A stretch of 64,000 nt of DNA from UBA1563 sp041667115. Its GTDB lineage: Bacteria > Bacteroidota > Ignavibacteria > Ignavibacteriales > Ignavibacteriaceae. How positions within the stretch are numbered: position 1 is the stretch's first letter; the number at the start of each line of letters is the position of its first letter. The notes beneath the pieces were generated by a model. It ran no database searches. It saw only the letters and a list, made by a program, of their open reading frames with translations, and had not been told where the DNA came from. Position numbers and translations under genes: made by a program. Shown here in pieces: positions 26,918-36,067 of the stretch. The stretch lies in assembly GCA_041667115.1 (NCBI GenBank), contig JBAYFO010000003.1, forward strand, positions 67,940 through 131,939, written 5' to 3'.

Positions 26918-28618
26918 TTAATCTTTCATCCTCGTTCCTTTTTCTTCGTGGATGAATATCCAGCTTACCACCCTACCAATACTGATCTCTTCAAAATAAT
27001 TCCAATATTGTTTTGTGCGCACATGCAGCGAACTTGTATCCTTTTCGCTGATCGCTACCGCTTCATCCATAATTGCTTTTATCCGTTTTAACCAGGCGCT
27101 CATGTTTGAAGGGCGCAGATCAAGCCAGCCTTCGTAAGCAAAGCGGTTTATTTTTGTTTTGTCGAGCGGAATTTCTTTATCACCTGTAAAGGCTGGAATT
27201 TTCATTTCAGTTCCGCGCAAAAACGTTTTTCCATCGGGCAGTAAAATCGGTATTCCGATTGAAAGCATTTCGTTCCGCAGGTCGTGGTTATTTTTTACTA
27301 ATTCCGTACAAAGCTGAGAAAGTTTTTTTGCGGAAAAAGAAGGAATGTTTTTCATCGTTCCGGCAATTGTTTTTATTAATTGAATTTCAAACAACAATTT
27401 GGAAAGACGCGGAGGTCCGAGCATTTCAAACGCCACGCTGTGAATATCGTGTTTCTTTTCAAGGTCGGAAAGAATATCAACCGCAAAGTGCTGAAGATAC
27501 CCGGCGCGGTAACTTGGATTCAACGTTGCATTATCGAGCGCGTTAATAATATCGCTTCCGGTATTGCGCCCTTTAATTTCATAGATGATGTTCTCGGCAA
27601 TTTCCTCGGGGGTAACAAATTCCATTTGTTTCTGCGCGGTAATAACTTCAAACTCGCCGCGTGAAAAAATACCGTTCTCACCGGTATCAATAAAAACCGA
27701 TTTCAAAACCTTCCCGCTTGGAGCATAAGGTTTCTCTAATTGAAAACTTAATTTATTGTTTAAAGGAATTTGATCTTCAAAAGGAATGTCATACAGTTCA
27801 ATCGGTTTTCCTTTTTTCTTTACCGTGTTGAATTCAATTTTTTTCCAGGCGATTGCCGCTGTCGGTTTAATCTCTTTTGCAATTGCAGAATCGGGAGTTC
27901 TTCCCATCAGCCAAAGCAAAAGTGTGTGCGCTCCTGCAATAGCGGATTTACTCAACAAAACGCGCGAAGGTTTTTCTCCACTGCACGTATAAGGAATATT
28001 CAATCCCATTCCGCCTGTTCCGCTTGTTCCGATCTTAAAATAAATTTCCGTTTTTGCCACATGCATTGCATTGTAAAGTATTTGAATGTGTCTTATCAAT
28101 TGCGGAATGTACATCGTGCAGAGAATTTTTTCCGTCTCTTCAATAACTTCTTCAATCTTTGGTTTGTTATTTAGTTTATGCTTTACACGCTTGTACGTTG
28201 TATAAATGTCCTGATACGCGATGCCCGTCGCGGTGTTGATGCAGTCAACAATAATTTGGGGTTTGTGTTTGTTGATGAGTTTATAAAGAGCCGAACTTTT
28301 TAATATTTCCCCGCCGAGTTCTTCAAGTGTATCCTGCATTAAAATTTTTCTTTTTTTCGGGTCGGCAAGAATTTCAGTCCTGTCCTTGTCCTTAAATTCT
28401 TCCCGGACTAAAATATTTCCCCACCAGGGCACAAAATAATTTTTTGGCAGATGCGGATAATCTTTTTTGAGCTTGTTTACCGCTTCGAAGGCTTCTTCTT
28501 TGCGGAGAGAGGTGACAATGATTTGTTTCGGCTTTTCCGAAATCAATTTTTTGGTGACTGCATTACCGACGAGACCCCAGCCGCCGAGAACTAAAACTTT
28601 TTTGTTTTGAATGTCCAT
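26918..28618 (-). CDS. Rossmann-fold (SDR/epimerase-like) protein of unknown function
   Basis: A 566-residue protein. The N-terminus VLVLGGWGLVGNAVTKKLI (residues 9-27) is a clear NAD(P)-binding glycine motif of the extended SDR type, followed by a basic residue favouring NADP. The middle has KIGTSGTGGMGLNIPYTCSGEKPSR (about 195-220), resembling a substrate-binding site, and a long helical C-terminal domain with no recognised motif. I do not recognise the family. It is single-gene, flanked by convergent pspC and divergent anmK. Homoserine/saccharopine dehydrogenase-like enzymes are the nearest look-alikes. Confidence 0.6.
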   Translation of the reverse strand: MDIQNKKVLVLGGWGLVGNAVTKKLISEKPKQIIVTSLRKEEAFEAVNKLKKDYPHLPKNYFVPWWGNILVREEFKDKDRTEILADPKKRKILMQDTLEELGGEILKSSALYKLINKHKPQIIVDCINTATGIAYQDIYTTYKRVKHKLNNKPKIEEVIEETEKILCTMYIPQLIRHIQILYNAMHVAKTEIYFKIGTSGTGGMGLNIPYTCSGEKPSRVLLSKSAIAGAHTLLLWLMGRTPDSAIAKEIKPTAAIAWKKIEFNTVKKKGKPIELYDIPFEDQIPLNNKLSFQLEKPYAPSGKVLKSVFIDTGENGIFSRGEFEVITAQKQMEFVTPEEIAENIIYEIKGRNTGSDIINALDNATLNPSYRAGYLQHFAVDILSDLEKKHDIHSVAFEMLGPPRLSKLLFEIQLIKTIAGTMKNIPSFSAKKLSQLCTELVKNNHDLRNEMLSIGIPILLPDGKTFLRGTEMKIPAFTGDKEIPLDKTKINRFAYEGWLDLRPSNMSAWLKRIKAIMDEAVAISEKDTSSLHVRTKQYWNYFEEISIGRVVSWIFIHEEKGTRMKD

Positions 28619-28712
28619 TGACGAACCTTATTATATTTGTAAATAATATTTGTTACAAAATTACAACTGCTGCTTACGAAAACCTAAGTCGGCAAGATTG
28701 TCCGGCATTTTA

Positions 28713-28720
28713 TATATTTG
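28713..28720 (+). promoter_or_regulatory. -10-like box next to the anmK start
   Basis: TATATTTG (TAnnTTTG form) ends only 4 bases before ATG 28725. With the usual 5-7 base gap, transcription would start at or beside the ATG, giving a leaderless mRNA. No good -35 element is seen, so this is tentative. Confidence 0.35.
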
Positions 28721-28724
28721 CCTT

Positions 28725-29918
28725 ATGAATATCAACAAACTTCAAACACTCGCTTCTAAAAAGAAGAAAAACATTATCGGGCTGATGTCCGGCACTTCCC
28801 TTGACGGAGTTGACGCAGTATTGGTAGAGGTTTCCGGCAGCGGAACAAAAACGAAGATCAAGCAGCTTGGTTTTATTACCTATCCTTTTCCGCGTGGATT
28901 AAAAAAGAAAATATTATTGAACTCAACTCCAAACTCCGGCAATGTTACGGAAATTTGCAAACTCAACTTTCTCATAGCACATCTTTATGTTGATGCCGTA
29001 AAAGAACTTTGCAATAAAAGTAAGTTCAAATTACCGGATGTTGATCTGATCGGTTCGCACGGACAAACCATCCACCATCTTCCGCAGAAAAAAAACTACT
29101 ATGGATACACTTTCGGTTCGACATTGCAAATTGGCGATCCAAGCGTAATAGCAAAATTAACGGGAGTTTTAACAGTTGGTGATTTCCGTGTGGGCGATGT
29201 TGCGCTTGGCGGACAAGGGGCGCCGCTGGTTCCTTATTTCGATTACATCATGTTTCATTCAAATAAAAAAAGCAGAACGCTGCTCAACATCGGTGGTATT
29301 TCAAACATTACTGTGTTAAATAAGAATGGCGATGCTTCTTCAGTCATCGCTTTTGATACGGGTCCCGGCAACATGATGCTTGACCTCATCGCAAAAAAAT
29401 ATTGTGACGTTGAGTATGATAAGAACGGGAACATCGCCTCAAGCGGAAAGTTTAATGAAGAGATTTTTAGCTGGCTAAAGAAACACGATAACTATGTTGA
29501 GAAAAAAATCCCGAAATCAACGGGGCGAGAATATTACGGTGCGGAATTTTTATCTCCTTTGTTAAAAAATTTCCGCGGTGTTCCGAGAGAGAATTTGCTT
29601 GCGACTCTATCCGATTTTACCGCTTACGCCGTTTACCGCAATTATGAAAAATTTATAAAAAATGAAACGGAAATTGTGGAGTTGTTTGTAAGCGGCGGAG
29701 GTGCGAGAAATAAATTTGTAATGAACTCGTTGAAAAAATATTTCGGCAAAACGGTTGAAATAAAAAACGTAAAAGATCTTGGAATTTCATCCGACGCGAA
29801 AGAAGCGATCTGTTTTGCGGTGCTGGCAAACGAAACTTTGTCGGGAAATCCGGCTAATATTCCGCGTGTTACCGGCGCGATTAGACCAACTATTTTGGGA
29901 AAGATCTGTCTGCCGTAG
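28725..29918 (+). CDS. anmK: anhydro-N-acetylmuramic acid kinase
   Basis: A 397-residue kinase that opens and phosphorylates 1,6-anhydro-MurNAc to MurNAc-6-phosphate, recycling peptidoglycan. Family motifs are IIGLMSGTSLDGVDAVLVEV (residues 15-34), the catalytic-base block GSHGQTIHHLP, and FDTGPGNMMLD. An upstream in-frame TTG at 28650 would add 25 residues of low quality; ATG 28725 fits the family start better. It is divergent from the Rossmann gene. A MurQ partner is not in the window. Confidence 0.93.
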   Translation: MNINKLQTLASKKKKNIIGLMSGTSLDGVDAVLVEVSGSGTKTKIKQLGFITYPFPRGLKKKILLNSTPNSGNVTEICKLNFLIAHLYVDAVKELCNKSKFKLPDVDLIGSHGQTIHHLPQKKNYYGYTFGSTLQIGDPSVIAKLTGVLTVGDFRVGDVALGGQGAPLVPYFDYIMFHSNKKSRTLLNIGGISNITVLNKNGDASSVIAFDTGPGNMMLDLIAKKYCDVEYDKNGNIASSGKFNEEIFSWLKKHDNYVEKKIPKSTGREYYGAEFLSPLLKNFRGVPRENLLATLSDFTAYAVYRNYEKFIKNETEIVELFVSGGGARNKFVMNSLKKYFGKTVEIKNVKDLGISSDAKEAICFAVLANETLSGNPANIPRVTGAIRPTILGKICLP

Positions 29919-29973
29919 AAAATTTTATCTTGGGAGTAGATTTTTTTTGTGATTTGTTCATGTTCCTCCGCTA

Positions 29974-30249
29974 ATGTTGTTTGAATTCATGGATGAGGAG
30001 CCGAAACTTTTGGTTCGGTTGTTGGATTTTATTGAACGGTTGCAGAATCTTTTTGAACAGTTGTCGAATCTTTCCGAACGGTTGTCGAATCTTTCTGAAC
30101 AGTTGCAGAATTTTATTGAACGATTGCAGAATCTTTTTGAATGGTTGTCGAATCTTCTTGAGCAGTTGCAGAATCTTATTGAACGTTTGCAGAATTTTTT
30201 TGAACGGTTGCAGAAACTTATCGCGCAATTGTCGATAATTATCGCATAA
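29974..30249 (+). CDS. possible small leucine-heptad coiled-coil protein made of a 21-bp array
   Basis: A 91-residue frame whose residues 15-91 are eleven units of a 7-residue repeat of the form RLQNLFE. Leucines fall at the a and d positions of a perfect heptad, so the product would be a continuous amphipathic coiled coil of about 77 residues. The stop codon follows the last repeat unit directly. Against a real gene: no Shine-Dalgarno, and all of the array is also open in another plus frame (Cys-rich) and on the minus strand. Expression is therefore unproven. Confidence 0.3.
   Translation: MLFEFMDEEPKLLVRLLDFIERLQNLFEQLSNLSERLSNLSEQLQNFIERLQNLFEWLSNLLEQLQNLIERLQNFFERLQKLIAQLSIIIA
30016..30246. 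repeat. 21-bp minisatellite, 11 copies
   Basis: Eleven uninterrupted 21-bp units, typically cggttgcagaat followed by ctttttgaa, with no indel in 231 bases. Units alternate CGG/CAG and TTGCAG/TTGTCG starts. Exact period 21 keeps a heptad frame. Confidence 0.95.
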
Positions 30250-30336
30250 AATACGAAAATTTTGGCTTCGAAGACCCGGAGAATCCCTTCTTTTTTACTA
30301 ACAAACCCTCTTTTTAGTTGAAATTATGGATATTTC

Positions 30337-30434
30337 GTTCCTACGGAACTTGGGGTGGTGGGGTGGTTTTTATTCTACCAATGTTTTATCCCTAACGGGA
30401 TGGAAATGAAAGTCATCCTAATTTTTTTTAGGAT
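30337..30434. repeat. cluster of three short palindromes upstream of the SIR2-like gene
   Basis: GTTCC-TAC-GGAAC (30337-30349), ATCCC-TAAC-GGGAT (30388-30401) and ATCCTA-N8-TAGGAT (30415-30434, loop of T) lie in 100 bases ending 42 bases before the gene. The first two resemble the small palindrome at 6211, suggesting a dispersed repeat; the last could be a transcript leader hairpin. Confidence 0.55.
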
Positions 30435-30476
30435 AAAGTATTTGATTAATTTCGAGGAGATTAATAAAGAGAAATT

Positions 30477-31448
30477 ATGATAAACGAACCAACACTATTC
30501 ATATTAGGAGCTGGAGCAAGTGCTCCTTATGGGTTTCCAACCGCGAAAGAATTAAAGGAAGATATAATTAAAAATACTTCAAAGAGATACTTTGCTTTAA
30601 AAAATTTACCTGCAAATAATTATATTCAGATGTATGAAAATAGAGATACTGATTATTTTAATAATTTCGCTGATTACTTTACTGGTTTCACATCTGATTC
30701 AATAGATTTGTTTTTGGCCACGCATGAAGAGCTTGTTAACTTGGGGAAAGAAGCTATAGTTTTAGCATTGAGTGAAAAAGAAATGGATTTGGTAAGAAAC
30801 CCTAGAAAAACTGACTGGGTAGAATATTTATATAGTAATTTTATAATTAGTGGCATTAGTGGAAATAGAAAGGAAGATTTTGAAAAATTTAAACAGAACA
30901 AGGTATCATTTATTACGTTTAATTATGAAAGATCGTTAGAGTTCCTTTTCTGGAATATGTTATCACATTTTCATGGTAAAATGTCAAGAGAGGAGATATA
31001 CGATTTATTTAAAACAATAAAAATCCATCATATCTATGGTGATTTAGGACAATTAGTTACAGAAAATGGGATTTGGGAAGGCGGAATGCCCTTAGGTGGA
31101 GCTTTACATTTAGAAGACTTGCCTAAAGCAACCAAAAACATAAAGACCATTTATGAAAGGAGAAATCACCCCAAAAAAGATGAGGTTAGTAAATTGTTTG
31201 ATGAAGCAAAAATGATAGTTTTTTTAGGATTTGGATTTGCCCAAGAAAATTTGGACATACTTTTTGATTGTGGATTTAAACCCCAAGGGAAACATTTTTT
31301 ATCTACAAGTTTTGGAATTAGATATGAAATTCCGAGACGCATAAAAAGCACTCCTGAGATATTTCGAAAGCATTTTCTCATGAACTGGAAAGGGGAAGAA
31401 GAACTGAGATGCAAAGATTTATTAGAAAAATATTATTTAAGTTCATAA
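30477..31448 (+). CDS. SIR2-like domain protein, possible phage-defence NAD hydrolase
   Basis: A 323-residue protein with a SIR2-like fold. The NAD-binding start is LFILGAGASAPYGFPTAKEL (residues 7-26); the sirtuin-type asparagine lies in ITFNYERSLE (N149), followed by IHHIYGDLG (H184/H185) and the late IVFLGFGFAQENLD. Such stand-alone SIR2-like proteins often deplete NAD during phage infection, but a partner gene is not evident here. It is AT-rich compared with its neighbours and sits beside the minisatellite and palindromes, consistent with horizontal arrival. Role in defence is inference. Confidence 0.7.
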   Translation: MINEPTLFILGAGASAPYGFPTAKELKEDIIKNTSKRYFALKNLPANNYIQMYENRDTDYFNNFADYFTGFTSDSIDLFLATHEELVNLGKEAIVLALSEKEMDLVRNPRKTDWVEYLYSNFIISGISGNRKEDFEKFKQNKVSFITFNYERSLEFLFWNMLSHFHGKMSREEIYDLFKTIKIHHIYGDLGQLVTENGIWEGGMPLGGALHLEDLPKATKNIKTIYERRNHPKKDEVSKLFDEAKMIVFLGFGFAQENLDILFDCGFKPQGKHFLSTSFGIRYEIPRRIKSTPEIFRKHFLMNWKGEEELRCKDLLEKYYLSS

Positions 31449-31516
31449 TCTTATTTCCGCAATTCGTCAAAAGTCTTGAACAAAACTTAGCAGAACAAAA
31501 AAGTAGAGTTGTTTTT

Positions 31517-31849
31517 TCACGCCCACGTTTTCCAGATTTCCGGTTTATTCCCAACGGTAACTTGTCTGCCGTTTCTTACAACGGGAGTTTGTAACAGAAG
31601 CGGATCGTTCAACAATTCATCCGTAATATCGTACTTCATGAATTTCAAATTCCGTTTTTCAAATTGCTTTCCTTCACGGTCAATCAATTCTTCAAGCGGA
31701 ACAACGGAGGAAATATTTTCAAGTTCCCCTCTGCTTATTCCTTTTTCCGTTAGATCGCGGAAGTGGTAGAGAATTTTTCTTTCTTTAAAGTAGCGTTCAG
31801 CTTTTTGCGTTTCCCTGCACTTCTTCGTTCCAAAGATTTGAATGTTCAT
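31517..31849 (-). CDS. ArsC/Spx-family thioredoxin-fold protein
   Basis: A 110-residue ArsC-like protein. It begins MNIQIFGTKKCRETQKAERYFKER, with a single active-site-type cysteine at C11, and ends with LLQTPVVRNGRQVTVG, the family's cis-proline region. It may be a YffB/Spx-like reductase rather than a true arsenate reductase; the arginine triad of ArsC is not evident. ATG 31849 has the SD GAGG six bases upstream and is preferred over the start at 31882, which would overlap the DUF454 gene. Confidence 0.78.
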   Translation of the reverse strand: MNIQIFGTKKCRETQKAERYFKERKILYHFRDLTEKGISRGELENISSVVPLEELIDREGKQFEKRNLKFMKYDITDELLNDPLLLQTPVVRNGRQVTVGNKPEIWKTWA

Positions 31850-31856
31850 TTTTGCC

Positions 31857-32162
31857 TCACAGAAAATAAATCCCAACAACAAGCGAGATCAACATAAAAA
31901 GTACCGCAAGAATTTTTGTTCTTAAGGGAATCGGTACACCGGAATAATAATCGCGGATATACTTGCCGACATATTTATTGTTGATGAGAAGATCATGAAA
32001 CTTATGCGAGCTTCTCGAAAAAAAGTAGGTGGAAATAACAATGAAGACAATTCCCGGCATAACCGGCAGCATTATCCCAAGGATACCAAGACCCAGGAAA
32101 AAAAATCCCAGGAAATGATAAAGCCATCGCAGATATTTGTTTTCGATCAGTTCTCTATTCAT
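31857..32162 (-). CDS. DUF454 (YbaN-like) inner membrane protein
   Basis: A 101-residue membrane protein with an N-terminal RWLYHFLGFFFLGLGILGIMLPVMPGIVF segment (about 12-40) characteristic of DUF454, the FSRSSHKFHDLL loop and a C-terminal membrane helix. Function is unknown. The ArsC-like gene follows 7 bp later, so they form a two-gene transcript. Confidence 0.85.
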   Translation of the reverse strand: MNRELIENKYLRWLYHFLGFFFLGLGILGIMLPVMPGIVFIVISTYFFSRSSHKFHDLLINNKYVGKYIRDYYSGVPIPLRTKILAVLFMLISLVVGIYFL

Positions 32163-32177
32163 AAACTCCTTTTTTAA

Positions 32178-32268
<91 letters not shown>

Positions 32269-32271
32269 ATT

Positions 32272-33258
32272 TTATTGGTTCACAACTTTCATCATCGCTT
32301 CGGGATATCTCAATCCGCTTGCAACGCCTTTCGGAAAAACGGTTTCGATCAGCTCTAGTTCATCCTTTGACAAAACAATTTCCGTTGCTGCAACATTTTC
32401 TTCAATATGTTTTTGCTTTGTCGTTCCGGGAATCGGAATAATATTTTCACTTTGAGCAAGAACCCACGCTAAAGCTAACTGTCCCGGAAGCACATTTTTT
32501 GATTGTGCGAGCTCTTCTATTTTTTTCACAAGCGCTAAATTCTTATCGAAATTTTCACCCTGGAATCGAGGTGAAAATCTCCGGTAATCATTCTCTTCCA
32601 GGTCTTCAAAGTTTTTGAAACGCCCGGTTAAGAATCCTCTTCCGAGCGGACTGTAAGCGACAAACGCAATTCCAAGTTCTTTTACAAGCGCTAAAATTTC
32701 ATCTTCGGGATCGCGGCTCCAGAGCGAATACTCGGTCTGCAATGCCGAAATAGGATGCACTTGATGCGCCCTGCGGATGGTTTTGGGTCCCGCTTCAGAA
32801 AGTCCGAGATATTTTACTTTTCCTTCTTTAACCAGTTCCGCCATAGCGCCGACTGTTTCTTCAATCGGAACATTCGGATCAACTCTGTGTTGATAATAGA
32901 GGTCGATGTAATCTACTCCGAGCCGTTTCAAAGAACCTTCGCACGAAGCTTTAACATACTCGGGTCTTCCGTTAACACCGCGGACGTTCGGATCGCTTGT
33001 TCGCACAATTCCGAATTTTGTTGCAAGTGTTACTTTGCCGCGAATTCCTTTTAACGCTTTGCCGACGAGTTCTTCGTTTTTGAACGGACCGTACATGTCG
33101 GACGTATCTAAAAAACTAATTCCAAGATCAATTGCCCTGTGGATGGTAGAGATTGATTCTGCATCGTTTGGATTTCCGTAAAAATCCGACATGCCCATAC
33201 ATCCTAATCCGATAGCGGAAACTTCGGGTCCAATTTTACCAAGTTTTCTCTTTTTCAT
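32272..33258 (-). CDS. aldo/keto reductase
   Basis: A 328-residue NADPH-dependent carbonyl reductase of the AKR superfamily. The catalytic tetrad is visible as LDTSDMYG (Asp, Tyr), ATKFG (Lys) and YQHRVDP (His). The start MKKRKLGKIGPEVSAIGLGCMGMSDFYG matches the AKR13/YakC type. Substrate unknown. It lies 21 bp after the peptidase S9 gene and may share its transcript. Confidence 0.9.
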   Translation of the reverse strand: MKKRKLGKIGPEVSAIGLGCMGMSDFYGNPNDAESISTIHRAIDLGISFLDTSDMYGPFKNEELVGKALKGIRGKVTLATKFGIVRTSDPNVRGVNGRPEYVKASCEGSLKRLGVDYIDLYYQHRVDPNVPIEETVGAMAELVKEGKVKYLGLSEAGPKTIRRAHQVHPISALQTEYSLWSRDPEDEILALVKELGIAFVAYSPLGRGFLTGRFKNFEDLEENDYRRFSPRFQGENFDKNLALVKKIEELAQSKNVLPGQLALAWVLAQSENIIPIPGTTKQKHIEENVAATEIVLSKDELELIETVFPKGVASGLRYPEAMMKVVNQ

Positions 33259-33279
33259 ATCTACCTCAATTTTTTCTTT

Positions 33280-35463
33280 TTATAAATTATCTAAAATAAA
33301 TTTTGTCATCAATTCATACAGATGCAGACGTGTCTTGCCGCCGTAAATACCGTGATTTTTTTCAGGATAATACATCGTCTGAAACGGTTTGTTTTCTGCA
33401 ACCAGCTTTGTTACCAGTGCTACGGAGTTTTCAAAATGAACATTATCATCCGCAGTTCCATGAATTAGCAGCAATTTGCCCTTGAGTTTATTGGCGTAAG
33501 TTAAGACCGAGCTTGTTTCGTATCCTTTTGGATTTAACTGCGGAGTTGACATATACCGCTCGGTATAAATGTTATCATAAAATTTCCAATCGGTTACCGG
33601 TGCAACTGCAACCGCCGCTTTGAAATAATCGGCAGCTTTCACTAACGTTAACGCCGACATATAACCGCCGTAACTCCATCCCCAAATACCTATGCGGCTT
33701 GCATCAACATACGGAAGCGAAGCGAGATATTTTGCACCTTCAATCTGATCATTCACTTCCCAATATCCTAAATTTTTGTAAACCATTTTCTTAAATGATT
33801 CGCCACGACCTCCAGTGCCTCTGTTATCAAGCGCAAAGATGATGTATCCTTTTTGCGCAAGAAGCTGAAACCAGAGATCTCTTCCAAACAAATCCATCAC
33901 CGTTTTGGAACCGGGTCCGCTGTAGTTATTTACCAGTACCGGATATTTTTTTGATGGATCAAAGTTAGCCGGTTTTATAATTGAGGCGTCAAGTTCAACT
34001 CCGTCGGTAGTTTTGAAACGGAAAAATTCAACGGGAGAGAGGTTGTACTCTTTGAATGCCGACATATCGTTCACAACAAGATCACGAACTTTTTCACCGC
34101 TTGTATTATAAAGATATGATGAGCCGATAAGATTTGCGTTCGAGTAGCGATCGATAAAATATTTTTGATTTGAAGAAAGATTAATGCTATGCCACCCCTT
34201 TGCTTCTGTTATGCGATTTCGTTTGCCGCTTTCATAGCTCACTGAATACAAATCTGTGTTGATAGTATTTCTTTCGTTAGAAGTAAAAAAGATTTGCTTG
34301 TTCGTTTCATCAACGCCGAGAATTTTATCAACTTCAAAATTTCCTTTTGTAAGTTGTTTGATCTGTTTGCCGTTGTAATCGAAAAGATAAATATGCTGGA
34401 AACCGTCTTTACCGGAAGTCCATGTAAAATGTTTTTTATCTTTTAAGAAATTCAAGTTATCGTTAATGTCTATCCAGCACGAATCGGTTTCCGTAAAAAC
34501 AGTTTTTGTCTTGCCGGTTGTTGCGTCGGCAAAGAGCAAGTCCAGCTTGTTTTGTAACCGGTTTAGGCGTTGAATGGAAAGCAAATTTGCATCTTCGGTA
34601 AATTTTATACGGGGAATGTAAATGTCGGTTTCTTCGCCCAGATCAACCCAGGTAATTTTAGGTGAAGTAATTTCCGCTACTCCGATTTTTACAAACGAGC
34701 CGCGTGTGCCGGCTTTTGGATAACGCATGTCAAGAAAGTTGAGATAGAGTGAATCCCATTTTGCGATGTGCATTTCGGGAACTTGCGATTGATCAAGCTG
34801 CCAAAAGGCTATCCGCTTACTGTCGGGCGACCATTCAATTCCGTTAATAATTCCAAACTCTTCTTCATGGACCCAATCAAAATTTCCGTTTAAGAGTGTT
34901 GCACTTCCGTCAAAAGTTATTTGCGTTTCTTTCTGCGATTGGATGTCAACTACAAAAACGTTGTTGTCTCGAACGAAGGCAAGTTTTTCGCCATCTGGAG
35001 AAAAGCGGGCGTTCTCCTGGGTTTTTTCGGAAGAGGCGAGTTCAAAAAATTTCTTCTTCGCAATTTCATAAATGTAAAAAGCTCCCCCGGTTTTAAGCGA
35101 ACGGGCAGGCAGCGTGCCGGTAAACAAAATATATTTTTCATTCGGGAGCCACTCATAATTTTGGATCACGAACGGTTGATCCTCAGGTTTTAATTTTAAG
35201 TCATTTCCGGAAACAAGAATTTTTTCTTCTCCGGTTTTACAATCGTGTTCATAAATTGCGGTTGCTTTTGCTACGGGATCTCTTTTCAGAAAAGAAAATT
35301 TTTCTCCTCCGGAAAACCATTGTACACCGCTTAAATTCTTTCCGAAGAAATCCCGGTTGGTTTGAATTAATTCAACCGTTAGTTCTTTTTGTTGGGGGAG
35401 TAGTTCAAAGCAAAAAATAAAAAAGAAAAGAAGCAATGTGTTAAACGAAAATTTTTTCATCAT
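33280..35463 (-). CDS. S9 family peptidase (dipeptidyl peptidase IV-like)
   Basis: A 727-residue exported serine peptidase. Residues 1-24 form a signal peptide; about 30-480 are a DPP-IV-type beta-propeller (SPDGEKLAFVRDNN, WSPDSKRIAFWQLD, EEFGINGIEWSPD; the double-Glu motif that reads the substrate N-terminus is HEEEFG). The C-terminal alpha/beta hydrolase carries the catalytic Ser in GWSYGG, Asp in GTADDNVHF and His in KNHGIYGG. Expected to remove Xaa-Pro dipeptides in the periplasm or at the surface. Confidence 0.93.
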   Translation of the reverse strand: MMKKFSFNTLLLFFFIFCFELLPQQKELTVELIQTNRDFFGKNLSGVQWFSGGEKFSFLKRDPVAKATAIYEHDCKTGEEKILVSGNDLKLKPEDQPFVIQNYEWLPNEKYILFTGTLPARSLKTGGAFYIYEIAKKKFFELASSEKTQENARFSPDGEKLAFVRDNNVFVVDIQSQKETQITFDGSATLLNGNFDWVHEEEFGIINGIEWSPDSKRIAFWQLDQSQVPEMHIAKWDSLYLNFLDMRYPKAGTRGSFVKIGVAEITSPKITWVDLGEETDIYIPRIKFTEDANLLSIQRLNRLQNKLDLLFADATTGKTKTVFTETDSCWIDINDNLNFLKDKKHFTWTSGKDGFQHIYLFDYNGKQIKQLTKGNFEVDKILGVDETNKQIFFTSNERNTINTDLYSVSYESGKRNRITEAKGWHSINLSSNQKYFIDRYSNANLIGSSYLYNTSGEKVRDLVVNDMSAFKEYNLSPVEFFRFKTTDGVELDASIIKPANFDPSKKYPVLVNNYSGPGSKTVMDLFGRDLWFQLLAQKGYIIFALDNRGTGGRGESFKKMVYKNLGYWEVNDQIEGAKYLASLPYVDASRIGIWGWSYGGYMSALTLVKAADYFKAAVAVAPVTDWKFYDNIYTERYMSTPQLNPKGYETSSVLTYANKLKGKLLLIHGTADDNVHFENSVALVTKLVAENKPFQTMYYPEKNHGIYGGKTRLHLYELMTKFILDNL

Positions 35464-35740
35464 CTGTTTTCCGTGAAATAATAATTGATTTTAAGTTGAA
35501 GAAATATAAGAAAAAGTTTTCAGTCATCAGATTCCGGCAACTTTAAAAGATTGTTCGTTTTGTGCGTTCCCGGCTCAGTTATTTCATTTCTCTCTTGCCT
35601 GCATTAGTTTGAACAAAGACTGCGAACATAAATTTAGGTCGTTCATTGACCGGGAAAGAAAATTGTTGGATGAGAAAAAGGAATTATGTTTGTTTTTGCT
35701 TCTGCTTCTATTAAGTTATCTATCAAAAAAAATCTTTCTT

Positions 35741-36067
35741 ATGATACTTAACAAAGAAGACAGGCTACTAATACAAAGATTAAAAAAACTTCTCCATGAA
35801 GAGTTTCCCGGTCTTGTGGTTGACATAATTTGCTTTGGTTCCCGCATTACCAAACAAAATTACGAAAGTGATTTTGACATCTTGCTTCTCACCAAAAAAC
35901 CAATTTCATGGCAAAAAAAACGGGCAATAAAAAATTTTGTTTATGATTTTGGAATTACCGCTGATATTGTATTCGATCCCAAAATTTTCACAAAAAATGA
36001 ATATGAAGTGAAATATTCTTTTTTGCCGTTCATTCATGAAGTTAGAGAAACAGGGGTTTCTGTATGA
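35741..36067 (+). CDS. MNT-type nucleotidyltransferase antitoxin
   Basis: A 108-residue minimal nucleotidyltransferase. The motif CFGSRITKQNYESDFDILLL gives G33-S34 then D44-x-D46, the GSx9DxD metal-binding signature. An upstream in-frame start at 35609 would add 44 poorly structured residues, so ATG 35741 is chosen. Its last four bases overlap the HEPN gene ATG (ATGA). By family knowledge MNT proteins neutralise HEPN toxins by adding AMP near the HEPN active site. Confidence 0.85.
   Translation: MILNKEDRLLIQRLKKLLHEEFPGLVVDIICFGSRITKQNYESDFDILLLTKKPISWQKKRAIKNFVYDFGITADIVFDPKIFTKNEYEVKYSFLPFIHEVRETGVSV

Noticed and set aside
29971..30228. Minus-strand frame of repeated ILQPFNK units
   Set aside because: It is the reverse complement of the 21-bp array. 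The plus frame with leucine heptads and a stop at the array end is the better candidate.
29981..30238. Cys-rich plus-strand frame over the same array
   Set aside because: Same array in another frame; cysteines come from the repeat and there is no start signal.
30016..30246. CRISPR array
   Set aside because: Units are 21 bp and contiguous with no spacers, and no cas genes are nearby.
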